Positions 1 through 7,829 of a DNA stretch of 18,842 nucleotides are shown here, piece after piece; within the stretch, counting starts at the first letter, position 1; every line of letters starts with the position of its first letter. Below the pieces are notes generated by a model. It did no database searches, was not told the origin of the DNA, and worked only from the letters and a program-made list of their open reading frames with translations. Location of the stretch: assembly GCA_023434145.1 (NCBI GenBank), contig JAEYTI010000079.1:1-18842 (forward strand). Reading direction: 5' to 3'. Position numbers and translations under genes: made by a program. This DNA comes from Chloroflexota bacterium (GTDB lineage: Bacteria; Chloroflexota; Anaerolineae; Anaerolineales; Anaerolineaceae).

Positions 1-12
1 TATCTGGGCGAC

Positions 13-40
13 TCGACTTTTCCCTAAACTCTGGTAGAAT
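13..40 (+). promoter_or_regulatory. Candidate extended -10 promoter of clpC
   Basis: TAGAAT at 35-40 is preceded by TG at 32-33, giving an extended -10 (TGgTAGAAT). A weak -35 (TCGACT, 13-18) lies 16 bp upstream. Transcription would start near 47 and give a leader of about 150 nt before clpC. A separate TTGACA at 45-50 has only a poor -10 partner (TATGGG, 67-72). This is a sequence-match prediction only. Confidence 0.4.
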
Positions 41-197
41 GAATTTGACATAGTGTATCGTGATCGTATGGGGAAGCAGTGACGGTCAAAGATGAAGAGT
101 TGCCCCCGCCATCTTTCCCAGGTTGGAAGAAAAGCCATGGTCAGCGTCCGGTTCTCTCTCTCCGGGATCAGGGCATGTAGTAAAAGAGGAGGAAACC

Positions 198-2711
198 TTG
201 TCTGGAATGGAACGTTTTACCCAACGGGCGCGCCGTGTTTTGAGCCTGGCACACCAGGAAGCAGAACGGATGCGCCAGAATGTTATCGGCACTGAGCACC
301 TGCTCCTCGGCCTCATTGAGGAAGAGGGTGGTGTCGCCGGTCGGGTATTGCGAGAATTGGGGTTGGAACCGGAACGAGTTCGTGAGATGGTAGAGCGGAT
401 GAGCGGTTTTGGTCAGTACCGGGGCGGGAAGATTGATCTCGCGCCGGGAACGCAGCAAGTGCTCGAGTTCGCCATTGAAGAAGCTCGCCGGATGGGTCAT
501 CATTATATTGGTACCGAACATCTGCTCCTTGGCCTTGTCCGCTCGCAAGAGGGCATGGCGATGGAAGTCCTGCGCAAGCTGGGCGTTACGTCTGAGCAGA
601 TTCGCCGCCAGACCCGCCGCATCCTTCAGGAGAGCAGCAGCACCCCCTCGACTACAACCCCCGCGACAACGCCCAATCGCCCGTCGCAGCAGCGACAGGA
701 GCAGAATAAGGCCAAGACCCCGCTGGTTGACCAGCTGGCTGTTGACCTGACTCAGAAAGCCGAAGAAAACAAGCTGGACCCGGTCATCGGGCGCCAGATG
801 GAAATTGAGCGCGTGATCCAGATTCTGGCTCGCCGCACCAAAAACAACCCCGCCCTCATCGGTGAACCGGGCGTCGGCAAGACTGCAATTGTCGAGGGGC
901 TTGCGCAGCGCATCGTCGAAGGCGATGTTCCTGCCTTGCTGCTTGGCAAGCGCGTGCTCCAGCTCGACGTTGGCTCGCTGGTTGCGGGCACCATGTACCG
1001 TGGTCAGTTCGAAGAGCGTCTCAAGCGGGTGATTGACGAGCTGAAATCCTCGGGCGCAATCCTGTTCATTGACGAAGTCCACATGCTGGTGGGCGCCGGC
1101 GCTGCTGGTTCCTCGGTGGATGCCGCCAATATCCTCAAGCCCGCGCTCTCGCGCGGTGAGCTGCAGGTGATCGGCGCGACCACCCTAGAAGAATACCGCA
1201 AGCACATCGAGAGCGACGCCGCACTCGAACGCCGCTTCCAACCCATTGTGGTCAACGAGCCCTCCATTGACGAGACCATCGCAATCCTCAAGGGTATCAA
1301 ATCGGCCTACGAGGAACACCACCGCCTGACCATCTCGGACGAGGCGTTGGAAGCCGCCGCCAAACTCTCGGCGCGCTACGTAGCCGACCGCTTCCTGCCG
1401 GATAAGGCCATCGACCTGGTCGATGAAGCTTCTTCCCGCGTGCGCATGTACAAGAGCCCCTCGGCCACTTCGGCCAAGGACACAATGCGCCAGCTTCGCA
1501 CCCTGCGCCAGAACTATGCCCTGGCCGTTGAAGACGGACGCACCGATGACGCGCAGGAACTGCAGGAGCAGGAGGCCGAACTGGAACGCGAGCTCGAGCG
1601 CCTGCGCACTACCTGGGACCGCGAAGACGCCCCCGAAGTGGTGGCAGAAGACATCGCGGAAGTCGTTTCGATGTGGACCGGTGTGCCGGTGATGCAGATG
1701 GCAACCGAAGAATCCAAGCGCCTGCTGGAAATGGAAGATGAGCTGAAGAAGCACATCATCGGCCAGGAAGAGGCGGTTGAAGCAATTGCGAAGGCAGTCC
1801 GCCGCGCGCGTGCCGGTCTCAAAGATCCGCGCCGCCCGATTGGCTCCTTTATCTTCCTCGGGCCCACTGGCGTTGGCAAGACTGAGCTGACGAAGGCGCT
1901 CGCGCGCTTTATGTTCGGCAGCGAAGACGCGCTAATCCAGTTGGATATGTCTGAGTTCATGGAACGGCACACCGTCAGCCGCCTGGTTGGCGCGCCTCCT
2001 GGCTACGTAGGTTACGAAGAAGCCGGACAGCTCACCGAAGCGATCCGCCGCCGTCCGTACTCGATTGTCGTCTTTGACGAGATCGAGAAGGCCCACCCTG
2101 AAGCGCACAACATGCTGCTGCAAATCATGGAAGAGGGTCACCTGGCGGATGCGAAGGGTCACAAGGTGGACTTCCGCAACGCGATTATTATCATGACCTC
2201 CAACGTAGGCGCGGACCTCATCAAGCGCCAGACCGGCTTCGGCTTCCAGCTGGGCCGCGACGAATCGGTGGAGGAGCAAGCGGCCTACGCTGAGATGCGC
2301 AAGAAGCTGCTTGATTCGCTCAAGCGCGTCTTCCGCCCCGAGTTCATCAATCGTCTCGATTCGGTGATTGTGTTCCGCTCGCTCAACCGCGAGGCGATCC
2401 ACAGCATCGTGAGCCTGGAGCTGGACAAGGTCGGTGAGCGCTTGAAAGAGAACGAGATCAAGCTCAGTGCTACTCCGGCTGCGCTGGAACGCCTGGCCCA
2501 AGAGGGCTACGACCCAGAAATGGGCGCCCGCCCGCTGCGCCGCGTGATCCAGTTCAAGGTCGAAGACCGCCTCTCTGATGCGGTACTGGCCGAGCAGTTC
2601 AAGGCCGGGGATGAGATCGTGGTCGATTTGGATACGGAAATCGACGATATTGTCCTCAGGAAGAAAGAGGAAGCGCCAGAATCCGAACAGCCCTTGGGCG
2701 TTGGTGCGTAA
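198..2711 (+). CDS. clpC: ATP-dependent Clp protease ATPase subunit ClpC
   Basis: HSP100 class unfoldase that feeds proteins to ClpP in the cytoplasm. Numbering from the ATG at 207 (834 aa): two Clp_N repeats (about 4-50 and 80-130, each with a GTEHLLLGL motif); AAA+ 1 with Walker A GEPGVGKT (219-226) and Walker B FIDE (287-290); a short UVR-type middle coiled coil (about 424-470), which marks ClpC rather than ClpB; AAA+ 2 with Walker A GPTGVGKT (552-559) and Walker B DE at 624-625. GFGF at 677-680 sits where the ClpP-binding loop lies in ClpA/ClpC. Start choice: AGGAGG at 187-192 is 5 nt from an in-frame TTG (198) but 14 nt from the ATG (207), so TTG is preferred, adding three residues. The length is normal for ClpC. 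No ctsR or mcsAB lies in the visible upstream 200 bases. The family assignment is very secure; the start is less so. Confidence 0.97.
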   Translation: MSGMERFTQRARRVLSLAHQEAERMRQNVIGTEHLLLGLIEEEGGVAGRVLRELGLEPERVREMVERMSGFGQYRGGKIDLAPGTQQVLEFAIEEARRMGHHYIGTEHLLLGLVRSQEGMAMEVLRKLGVTSEQIRRQTRRILQESSSTPSTTTPATTPNRPSQQRQEQNKAKTPLVDQLAVDLTQKAEENKLDPVIGRQMEIERVIQILARRTKNNPALIGEPGVGKTAIVEGLAQRIVEGDVPALLLGKRVLQLDVGSLVAGTMYRGQFEERLKRVIDELKSSGAILFIDEVHMLVGAGAAGSSVDAANILKPALSRGELQVIGATTLEEYRKHIESDAALERRFQPIVVNEPSIDETIAILKGIKSAYEEHHRLTISDEALEAAAKLSARYVADRFLPDKAIDLVDEASSRVRMYKSPSATSAKDTMRQLRTLRQNYALAVEDGRTDDAQELQEQEAELERELERLRTTWDREDAPEVVAEDIAEVVSMWTGVPVMQMATEESKRLLEMEDELKKHIIGQEEAVEAIAKAVRRARAGLKDPRRPIGSFIFLGPTGVGKTELTKALARFMFGSEDALIQLDMSEFMERHTVSRLVGAPPGYVGYEEAGQLTEAIRRRPYSIVVFDEIEKAHPEAHNMLLQIMEEGHLADAKGHKVDFRNAIIIMTSNVGADLIKRQTGFGFQLGRDESVEEQAAYAEMRKKLLDSLKRVFRPEFINRLDSVIVFRSLNREAIHSIVSLELDKVGERLKENEIKLSATPAALERLAQEGYDPEMGARPLRRVIQFKVEDRLSDAVLAEQFKAGDEIVVDLDTEIDDIVLRKKEEAPESEQPLGVGA

Positions 2712-2740
2712 GGTGGCTCCTCTGGTCTGACCGTAACAAC

Positions 2741-2780
2741 AAAAGGGCTATTGCGACCTCAGGCCGCAATAGCCCTTTTT
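2741..2780 (+). terminator. Intrinsic terminator after clpC
   Basis: A perfect 15-bp stem (2741-2755 with 2765-2779) with a 9-nt loop ends in a T run at 2776-2780. It starts 29 nt after the clpC stop. The A run on the left arm means it could also work on the minus strand, but there is no minus-strand gene here. Confidence 0.9.
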
Positions 2781-2799
2781 CGTCTTAGTGATATCCGTG

Positions 2800-2851
2800 A
2801 TTGGTACGGTTTGTGAAGGGTACCTACGTACCCTTCACAAACCGTACCAAT
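2800..2851. repeat. Perfect 24-bp palindrome between clpC and radA
   Basis: The left arm (2800-2823) and right arm (2828-2851) are exact reverse complements separated by CTAC. With a small bulge the pairing continues to TGATA (2789-2793) and TATCA (2851-2855). It is not followed by a T run and lies just 20 nt upstream of the radA start, so it would form a hairpin in the radA 5' leader, or is a mobile palindromic element. It carries TTTGTGAAGGG, similar to motifs in palindromes further along the window. Confidence 0.9.
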
Positions 2852-2872
2852 ATCATCATAGAAAGAGCGTCC

Positions 2873-4447
2873 ATGAGCAGCAAAGTTCAAACCCGGTATG
2901 TTTGCCAGCAGTGCGGGCGCACCTCGCCGCGCGCATTAGGCCGCTGCCCGCAGTGCGGCAGTTGGGGCACCATGGTAGAAGAGATCATCTCCGCGCCTGC
3001 CGCGCCGGCCCCTGCACGCTCCATCTCGCAGAGCGGGTTGGGCGGATCGTCGCAGCCGCGTCGCCTGCGCGAGATTCAGGGCGATCAGGAAGACCGACTG
3101 TTTCTGCCCATCGGCGAGTTTGCCCGCGTGCTGGGGGGCGGCATTGTCCCCGGTTCGATCGTGCTGGTTGGCGGCGATCCGGGTATCGGCAAATCGACCC
3201 TCATGCTCCAGCTCACTCTGGAAATGGCCTCGCAGGGCCGCGTGCTGTACGTCTCTGGCGAAGAGTCGGAGCGGCAAGTGAAGATGCGCGCCATGCGCCT
3301 GCTGGAAGAAGAGGAGGGCGGCAAGCAGCGCCCCATGCCTGATGAACTGCTGCTGGTGACGGAAACCAACCTGTCGACTATTCTCGAGCACGTCAACACG
3401 GTTAAGCCCAGTATTTTGGTGATCGACTCAATCCAGACGGTTTACCTGCCAGAGCTGAACTCTTCTGCTGGGTCGGTGACGCAGGTGCGCGAGAGCTCTT
3501 CCCGCCTGCGCGATCTCGCCAAAGGCTCGGGTATGGCAGTATTCGTCATCGGCCACGTGACCAAAGAGGGTGTGATCGCCGGTCCGCGCGTGCTGGAGCA
3601 TATTGTCGATACCGTGGTCTACCTGGAAGGCGACCGTTACCAATCCTACCGCCTGTTGCGCTCGGTAAAGAACCGCTTTGGGGCTACCAGCGAGGTAGGC
3701 GTGTTTGAAATGCGCGAGCACGGCATGATCGAAGTGCAGAACCCTTCCGAGTTGTTCCTGGCGGAGCGCATGGTGAATGTGCCAGGGTCTGCTATCGCGG
3801 TAACGATGGAGGGCACGCGCCCGCTGCTGGTGGAGGTGCAGGGTCTCACCAGCGCCACCACGCTCGGCAACCCGCGCCGCACGCCCAACGGCATCGATAT
3901 GAACCGCCTCCAGCTCATTACCGCTGTGCTAACCCGGCGTCTGGGCCTGCACCTGGGTGAGCAGGATGTATTTGTCAACGTCATCGGCGGGCTGCGCATC
4001 AACGAGCCTGCTTCAGACCTATCGGTCGCTGCCGCGATCGCTTCGTCCCTACGCGACGCCCCCGTTCGCGCCGACACCGTGCTGATTGGTGAGGTGGGTC
4101 TCTCTGGGGAGCTGCGCATGGTGGGTCAGATGACTGCGCGCCTGAAAGAAGCCGCCAAGCTCGGTTTCCGCAGCGCCATTGTGCCGCGCCGCATCCGCAA
4201 GGCAAGCGGAGAGCCGTGGCCCAAAGAAATCCAGACCTTTGAGGTACGCACGCTGCGCGAGGCGCTCAGTGCCGCACTAATGCTGGAAGACAGGCCCTCC
4301 CGATCGACAGACAGTCAGCCAGATGATGAGGATGGTGAAGATGGTAGTGGCGCGGAGCGCAGTGCTGGCAACCGCGCCAGCGCCGGTGGTTATGGTCGCC
4401 GCTCTGCGCAGGGCGCGCGACGCCCCCGCTCATCGTCGGAGGATTAA
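2873..4447 (+). CDS. radA: DNA repair protein RadA (Sms)
   Basis: RadA is a RecA-like ATPase that drives branch migration of recombination intermediates. The 524-aa product has an N-terminal C4 zinc finger (Cys11, 14, 25, 28), Walker A GDPGIGKST (101-109, Lys107), the RadA signature KNRFG (266-270) and a C-terminal Lon-like (S16-fold) domain around GGLRINEPASDLSVAAA. ATG 2873 is chosen because it begins just before the zinc finger as in other RadA proteins, with a weak AAAGAG Shine-Dalgarno; the frame is open upstream only through the palindrome. Odd: after about residue 470 there is a tail of some 55 residues, first acidic (DDEDGEDG) and then Arg/Ser/Gly-rich, absent from typical RadA of about 450-460 aa. 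Likely co-transcribed with the next gene (28 bp gap). Confidence 0.96.
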   Translation: MSSKVQTRYVCQQCGRTSPRALGRCPQCGSWGTMVEEIISAPAAPAPARSISQSGLGGSSQPRRLREIQGDQEDRLFLPIGEFARVLGGGIVPGSIVLVGGDPGIGKSTLMLQLTLEMASQGRVLYVSGEESERQVKMRAMRLLEEEEGGKQRPMPDELLLVTETNLSTILEHVNTVKPSILVIDSIQTVYLPELNSSAGSVTQVRESSSRLRDLAKGSGMAVFVIGHVTKEGVIAGPRVLEHIVDTVVYLEGDRYQSYRLLRSVKNRFGATSEVGVFEMREHGMIEVQNPSELFLAERMVNVPGSAIAVTMEGTRPLLVEVQGLTSATTLGNPRRTPNGIDMNRLQLITAVLTRRLGLHLGEQDVFVNVIGGLRINEPASDLSVAAAIASSLRDAPVRADTVLIGEVGLSGELRMVGQMTARLKEAAKLGFRSAIVPRRIRKASGEPWPKEIQTFEVRTLREALSAALMLEDRPSRSTDSQPDDEDGEDGSGAERSAGNRASAGGYGRRSAQGARRPRSSSED

Positions 4448-4475
4448 TCCAATCGAAGGGGGAGGAAAGGGTTTC

Positions 4476-5771
4476 ATGTTTCGGAAACGCATGCAGCTCG
4501 CACTGATTCACGTTGCCGTTGCGATGGCGCTGGTGCCGATCAACAGTACGCTCAACCGGGTGATGATCAAAGAGATGGCAATCTCCGCCACGCTGGTGGC
4601 AGTGCTGGCCTCGCTGCCATACCTGTTCTCACCGCTGCAAGTGGTTATCGGTTCGTATTCTGACCGTCACCCGGTGTTTGGCTACCGACGCTCGCCGTAT
4701 ATTGCCCTGGGCCTGGTACTGTGCGTTGTCGGTGTAATTCTGGCGCCGTACGCGGTTTTCATGCTGCCTACTCAGCCGCTGCTCGGGCTGCTGCTTAGCG
4801 TCCTTACCTTTGGCGCTTGGGGAATGGGGTTCAACGTCGCCAGCGTATCGTACCTGTCGTTGGCTTCGGAGCTTTCGGGGGAAGGGGGCCGTTCGCGCAC
4901 GATTTCCGTGATGTGGTTTGTGATGATTATAGGCATCATTCTCACTGCTGCCACGCTCAGCCGCCTGCTGGAGAACTACACGCACGAGTCGCTCGAACGA
5001 GCCTTTCTGATTGTTGGAATAGTAGCGCTTGGGTTGGGCCTGCTGGGATTGATCCGATTGGAGCCGCGGCACGCCGGACCTGCACCGGAGATCGCGCGCC
5101 GATCCGGCTGGCGCGTTCTGACCGGCGCAGTGCTGGCTAACCCCATTGCACGGCAGTTCTTCTTTTACATGATCATCCTGCTGGCGGCTATTCTCGGACA
5201 AGATGTGCTGCTAGAGCCATACGGCGGCGAAGCATTCGGCCTGACGGTAGCGGCAACCACCCGTATAACCTCGATCTGGGGTGTATGCGTGCTGGTTGCC
5301 CTGCTAGCTGCTGGATGGATGGAGCGCCGCATGGAGAAACGCAATGTGGCACGCATTGGGGCGCTAGGGGCCATCATTGGGTTTGTGCTGATCGCCGCCA
5401 GCGGCCTTTTGAGCAGCACCGGCGTGTTTTACGGCGGGGTGGTAATGCTCGGCCTTGGGACGGGGCTTTCCACCGTCTCGAACCTATCGCTCATGCTCGA
5501 TATGACCACAGCCCAGGTTGGGCTGTATATTGGCGCCTGGGGCATGGCAGATGCGCTGGCGCGCTTGCTGGGCACCGTGCTCAGTGGGGCAGTGCGTGAT
5601 ATTTTCGCACAGATTAGCCACGATCCGCTGACCGGGTACATCGTAGTGTTTGTCATTCAGGCGTTGATGCTGGTGGCGTCGCTGTTCATGCTCAACAGGA
5701 TTGACGTGCAGAGCTTCCGCAGTAAGACTTTGAGCACAGCGGAGCGGGCAGCATTGCTCAACGAAGCATAA
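4476..5771 (+). CDS. PucC/BCD-family MFS transporter
   Basis: A 431-aa integral membrane protein, predominantly hydrophobic, with about 12 membrane segments as expected for the major facilitator superfamily. The segment PLQVVIGSYSD (Asp63) followed by GYRRSPYI (69-76) matches the loop between helices 2 and 3 of PucC/LhaA/BCD-family proteins. In phototrophs those proteins are linked to bacteriochlorophyll or light-harvesting assembly. No pigment or antenna gene is in this window, so the substrate is unknown here. ATG 4476 is chosen because GGAGG (4461-4465) lies 10 nt upstream; the frame is open further upstream but only inside radA. It follows radA by 28 bp and is probably in its operon. Confidence 0.85.
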   Translation: MFRKRMQLALIHVAVAMALVPINSTLNRVMIKEMAISATLVAVLASLPYLFSPLQVVIGSYSDRHPVFGYRRSPYIALGLVLCVVGVILAPYAVFMLPTQPLLGLLLSVLTFGAWGMGFNVASVSYLSLASELSGEGGRSRTISVMWFVMIIGIILTAATLSRLLENYTHESLERAFLIVGIVALGLGLLGLIRLEPRHAGPAPEIARRSGWRVLTGAVLANPIARQFFFYMIILLAAILGQDVLLEPYGGEAFGLTVAATTRITSIWGVCVLVALLAAGWMERRMEKRNVARIGALGAIIGFVLIAASGLLSSTGVFYGGVVMLGLGTGLSTVSNLSLMLDMTTAQVGLYIGAWGMADALARLLGTVLSGAVRDIFAQISHDPLTGYIVVFVIQALMLVASLFMLNRIDVQSFRSKTLSTAERAALLNEA

Positions 5772-5910
5772 GCCCAGATTGTGATGTACAATTAGGGCCT
5801 TGAAAGCAAGTGGACGGCTGCTGAGACTCGGCAGGATTGTATGAGCCGGTTGTGCCACAATGCCCTCTTGCAAACCCAAGCCGGTCTGAGCGGTTACGAA
5901 AGGAGTAAGA

Positions 5911-6429
5911 ATGTCTGTTTTGGATCAAGTTGTCAACTGGGGGCCTTTTTCACGGGTGCGCCGTAACCACGCGCTCGAGCACGCTACGCTCCAAGTGCTG
6001 GCAGAAAAGAACCAGGGACTACGAATGGCCGGGTACTCAGATGCCAATGGCTTCTGGTTGGTAGGTGAGATTGAAACGGAAAAGGTAGAAAATGCTGCGC
6101 GCGAGGCACTAAGCCGCTTACAGGCCGGGGAGAGCAATCTCGCAATCCATCCAAACTGCGGCACAAACCTGGTCACGCAGGGATTAATGGCGGGCGGGTT
6201 TGCCTGGCTGGGTATGATGGGAGCGGGGCGCAGCTTCCGTGACAAGGTGGAGCGTCTTCCGATGATCGTCTCACTTGTTACGCTGGCTATGATCTTTGCC
6301 CAGCCGATTGGCCCGATGGTGCAGAAGAACGTCACCACATCCGCCGCCGCGCAGAATCTACGCATTCTGCGGGTTGAACGCGTGCAGCGGGGCAGTGCAC
6401 CACTCCACCGCGTTACCACACGCTCATAA
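5911..6429 (+). CDS. Small membrane protein, DUF6391-type
   Basis: A 172-aa protein that I recognise as resembling the uncharacterised DUF6391 family of cyanobacteria and Chloroflexota; function unknown. An N-terminal soluble part carries RRNHALEHATL (HxxEH: His20, Glu23, His24) and a second cluster, IHPNCGTN (His80, Cys83). Two likely membrane segments follow (about 86-104 and 117-137), then a basic soluble tail. The His/Glu and His/Cys clusters look like possible metal ligands, but this is inference. The start has a good Shine-Dalgarno (AAGGAG 5900-5905, 5-nt spacing). It lies 139 bp after the transporter gene and 14 bp before holA, so translation with holA is likely coupled or operonic. 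Confidence 0.8.
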   Translation: MSVLDQVVNWGPFSRVRRNHALEHATLQVLAEKNQGLRMAGYSDANGFWLVGEIETEKVENAAREALSRLQAGESNLAIHPNCGTNLVTQGLMAGGFAWLGMMGAGRSFRDKVERLPMIVSLVTLAMIFAQPIGPMVQKNVTTSAAAQNLRILRVERVQRGSAPLHRVTTRS

Positions 6430-6443
6430 CACGTCGAGCAGCC

Positions 6444-7454
6444 ATGGCAGCCGTCGAAGAACACCCAACCGTCTGCATCATCCACGGCGATGATCCCTTC
6501 GCTATCCGGCGGAATATCGATGAAGTAATGAAAGGGCTGGGCGACCCTGCCTGGGCCGATATGAATATCACTCGGCTGGATGGCAAGCAGTGCTCGGATG
6601 ACGACTTGCGCTCGGCAGTAAATTCCCTGCCGTTTGTTACCGACCGGCGGTTGGTAATCCTCACCAACCCTTTTTCGCGCACCAATACCGATGCCGCGCG
6701 AAAGCGCTTCCTGGCGCTTCTCGACGCTCTACCGCCATCTACCACGCTGGTTCTGGTCGTGGAAGATGTGATGGAGCGTGGCAGGGCGTGGAAGTCGCTG
6801 CCGGAAAATTCCTCCAACTGGATCCGCAAATGGCTGGCAAAGGCGGGCAAGCATGGGAAGTACCAGCTTTGCCAGCTTCCGCCGTCCGCGCAGATGTCAC
6901 AGTGGATCCGCGAGGAGGCAAAGCGGCAGGGCGGGCAGTTCAGACCGGATGCCGCCACCGCATTGGCAGGTCACATTGGCAATGATACGCAGCAAGCCAG
7001 CCTGGAGATCGATAAGCTGTTGACCTACGTGGATTTCAAGCGCGCGGTAGAGGCTGAAGATGTGATGGAACTGACCGCGCAGACTTCTCAGGCAGACGTG
7101 TTCGCCATGGTCGATGCCCTGGCAAATGGCAATTCCAAGCAGGCGATGCACCAACTTCACCAGTTGATGGATACCGAAGAGACCATCTTTATCTTCAGTA
7201 TGGTGGTGCGCCAGTTCCGCTTGCTGATACAGGCCCGCGAGTTGATGGATGAAGGCCATGGCGGACAGATCGCGCAAGAACTGCGTATTCATCCCTATGT
7301 AGCAGAAAAGTTGACCGGGCAAGCGCGCCGGTTCAAGCTTTCACAGTTGGAGGCAATCTACCGTCGTCTCTTAGAAATCGATGAGGCATTTAAGACCGGC
7401 CGCTCCACACTGGAACTTTCACTAGACACCTTTATCGCAGAAATTGCAGTATAA
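6444..7454 (+). CDS. holA: DNA polymerase III subunit delta
   Basis: The delta subunit is the wrench of the clamp loader that opens the beta sliding clamp. The 336-aa product begins with the family's typical IIHGDDPFAI (12-21). It continues with the segment around FVTDRRLVIL, the helical domain containing AGHIGNDTQQASLEIDKL, and the C-terminal collar domain ending in STLELSLDTFIAEIAV, which matches the usual HolA ending. Length is normal (about 330-345 aa). No Walker A is seen, as expected for delta. It starts 14 bp after the DUF6391-type gene with no strong Shine-Dalgarno, which suggests translational coupling. A 19-bp palindrome lies 86 bp beyond the stop, without a T run. Confidence 0.93.
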   Translation: MAAVEEHPTVCIIHGDDPFAIRRNIDEVMKGLGDPAWADMNITRLDGKQCSDDDLRSAVNSLPFVTDRRLVILTNPFSRTNTDAARKRFLALLDALPPSTTLVLVVEDVMERGRAWKSLPENSSNWIRKWLAKAGKHGKYQLCQLPPSAQMSQWIREEAKRQGGQFRPDAATALAGHIGNDTQQASLEIDKLLTYVDFKRAVEAEDVMELTAQTSQADVFAMVDALANGNSKQAMHQLHQLMDTEETIFIFSMVVRQFRLLIQARELMDEGHGGQIAQELRIHPYVAEKLTGQARRFKLSQLEAIYRRLLEIDEAFKTGRSTLELSLDTFIAEIAV

Positions 7455-7540
7455 CGGCTCAAAGAAAAACAACTGTTTGAATTTTGCCGCCTCGTATTGT
7501 CAGAAAAACTTCTCAGCCCACATAATGCATCCTAAGAAAC

Positions 7541-7582
7541 CAGAAGCCCTTCACTCTAAATTGTTAGAGTGAAGGGCTTCTG
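7541..7582. repeat. Perfect 19-bp palindrome after holA
   Basis: Arms 7541-7559 and 7564-7582 are exact reverse complements with a 4-nt loop (ATTG). There is no T run after the stem (TTGGTAATAAAAT follows), so it is a poor classical terminator; it could be an mRNA 3' end stabiliser or a mobile palindrome. It shares GTGAAGGG with the palindrome at 2800-2851. Confidence 0.85.
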
Positions 7583-7643
7583 TTGGTAATAAAATATTTA
7601 TGTCGACTATTTGTGTCTAGTTGGTTTTTTCACTCGAAATTAA

Positions 7644-7672
7644 CGACTCAACGAGTAGCACCCTGGTAAGAT
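7644..7672 (+). promoter_or_regulatory. Candidate extended -10 promoter for leader ORF and M23 gene
   Basis: TAAGAT at 7667-7672 is preceded by TG at 7664-7665 (extended -10, TGgTAAGAT). The -35 region is weak (CGACTC near 7644). The core CTGGTA resembles the clpC candidate promoter. The predicted start is near 7679, leaving a leader of about 150 nt before the small ORF. Confidence 0.4.
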
Positions 7673-7800
7673 AAGAGTGTGACAGCATGCACGAGTTCAT
7701 GACCAACGGCATGAACCTGCTACAACACCCCCTCAACGCCGCCGCTGGCATACGTTTATCCGGTTTTTTCCATCCCTCCAATTTCCGGTAAGCTTCGCGC

Positions 7801-7819
7801 GCTCCTTTTTGAAAGGAGT
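7801..7819 (+). promoter_or_regulatory. Hairpin masking a Shine-Dalgarno
   Basis: CTCCTTT (7802-7808) pairs exactly with AAAGGAG (7812-7818) across a 3-nt loop, with a possible G-T pair outside. AAAGGAG is the Shine-Dalgarno of the 32-codon ORF starting at 7830 (11-nt spacing), so this stem would hide it. There is no T run, so it is unlikely to be a terminator. Confidence 0.5.
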
Positions 7820-7829
7820 TTGCATAGAT

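Larger units (their letters stand above)
7455..7829. other. 375-bp spacer between holA and the M23 operon
   Basis: This gene-poor spacer contains a 19-bp palindrome (7541-7582), an AT-rich stretch (about 7583-7640), a candidate promoter (7644-7672) and a Shine-Dalgarno-masking hairpin (7801-7819). A 34-codon ORF (7687-7791) lacks a good ribosome-binding site. An 11-bp direct repeat, GGCATGAACCT, lies at 7708-7718 and again at 7854-7864 inside the leader ORF. Confidence 0.7.

Noticed and set aside
84..90. GGTCAAA, a half-site of the CtsR operator upstream of clpC
   Set aside because: CtsR binds tandem GGTCAAA heptads; no second heptad lies at the proper spacing on either side, so a single 7-mer is not enough.
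88..116. 7-bp hairpin (AAAGATG/CATCTTT) in the clpC leader
   Set aside because: The loop is 15 nt and a competing pairing exists; too weak to call a riboswitch or regulator.
168..1082. 304-codon antisense ORF in clpC
   Set aside because: A mirror-frame shadow of a secure conserved gene; no ribosome-binding site or recognisable domain.
1932..2501. 189-codon antisense ORF in clpC
   Set aside because: A shadow of the AAA+ 2 coding region caused by codon bias.
5787..5792. TACAAT as a promoter -10 ahead of the DUF6391-type gene
   Set aside because: No acceptable -35 at 16-18 bp and no TG extension.
7687..7791. 34-codon ORF in the M23 leader as a gene
   Set aside because: No proper Shine-Dalgarno and no recognisable product; kept only as part of the leader duplication observation.
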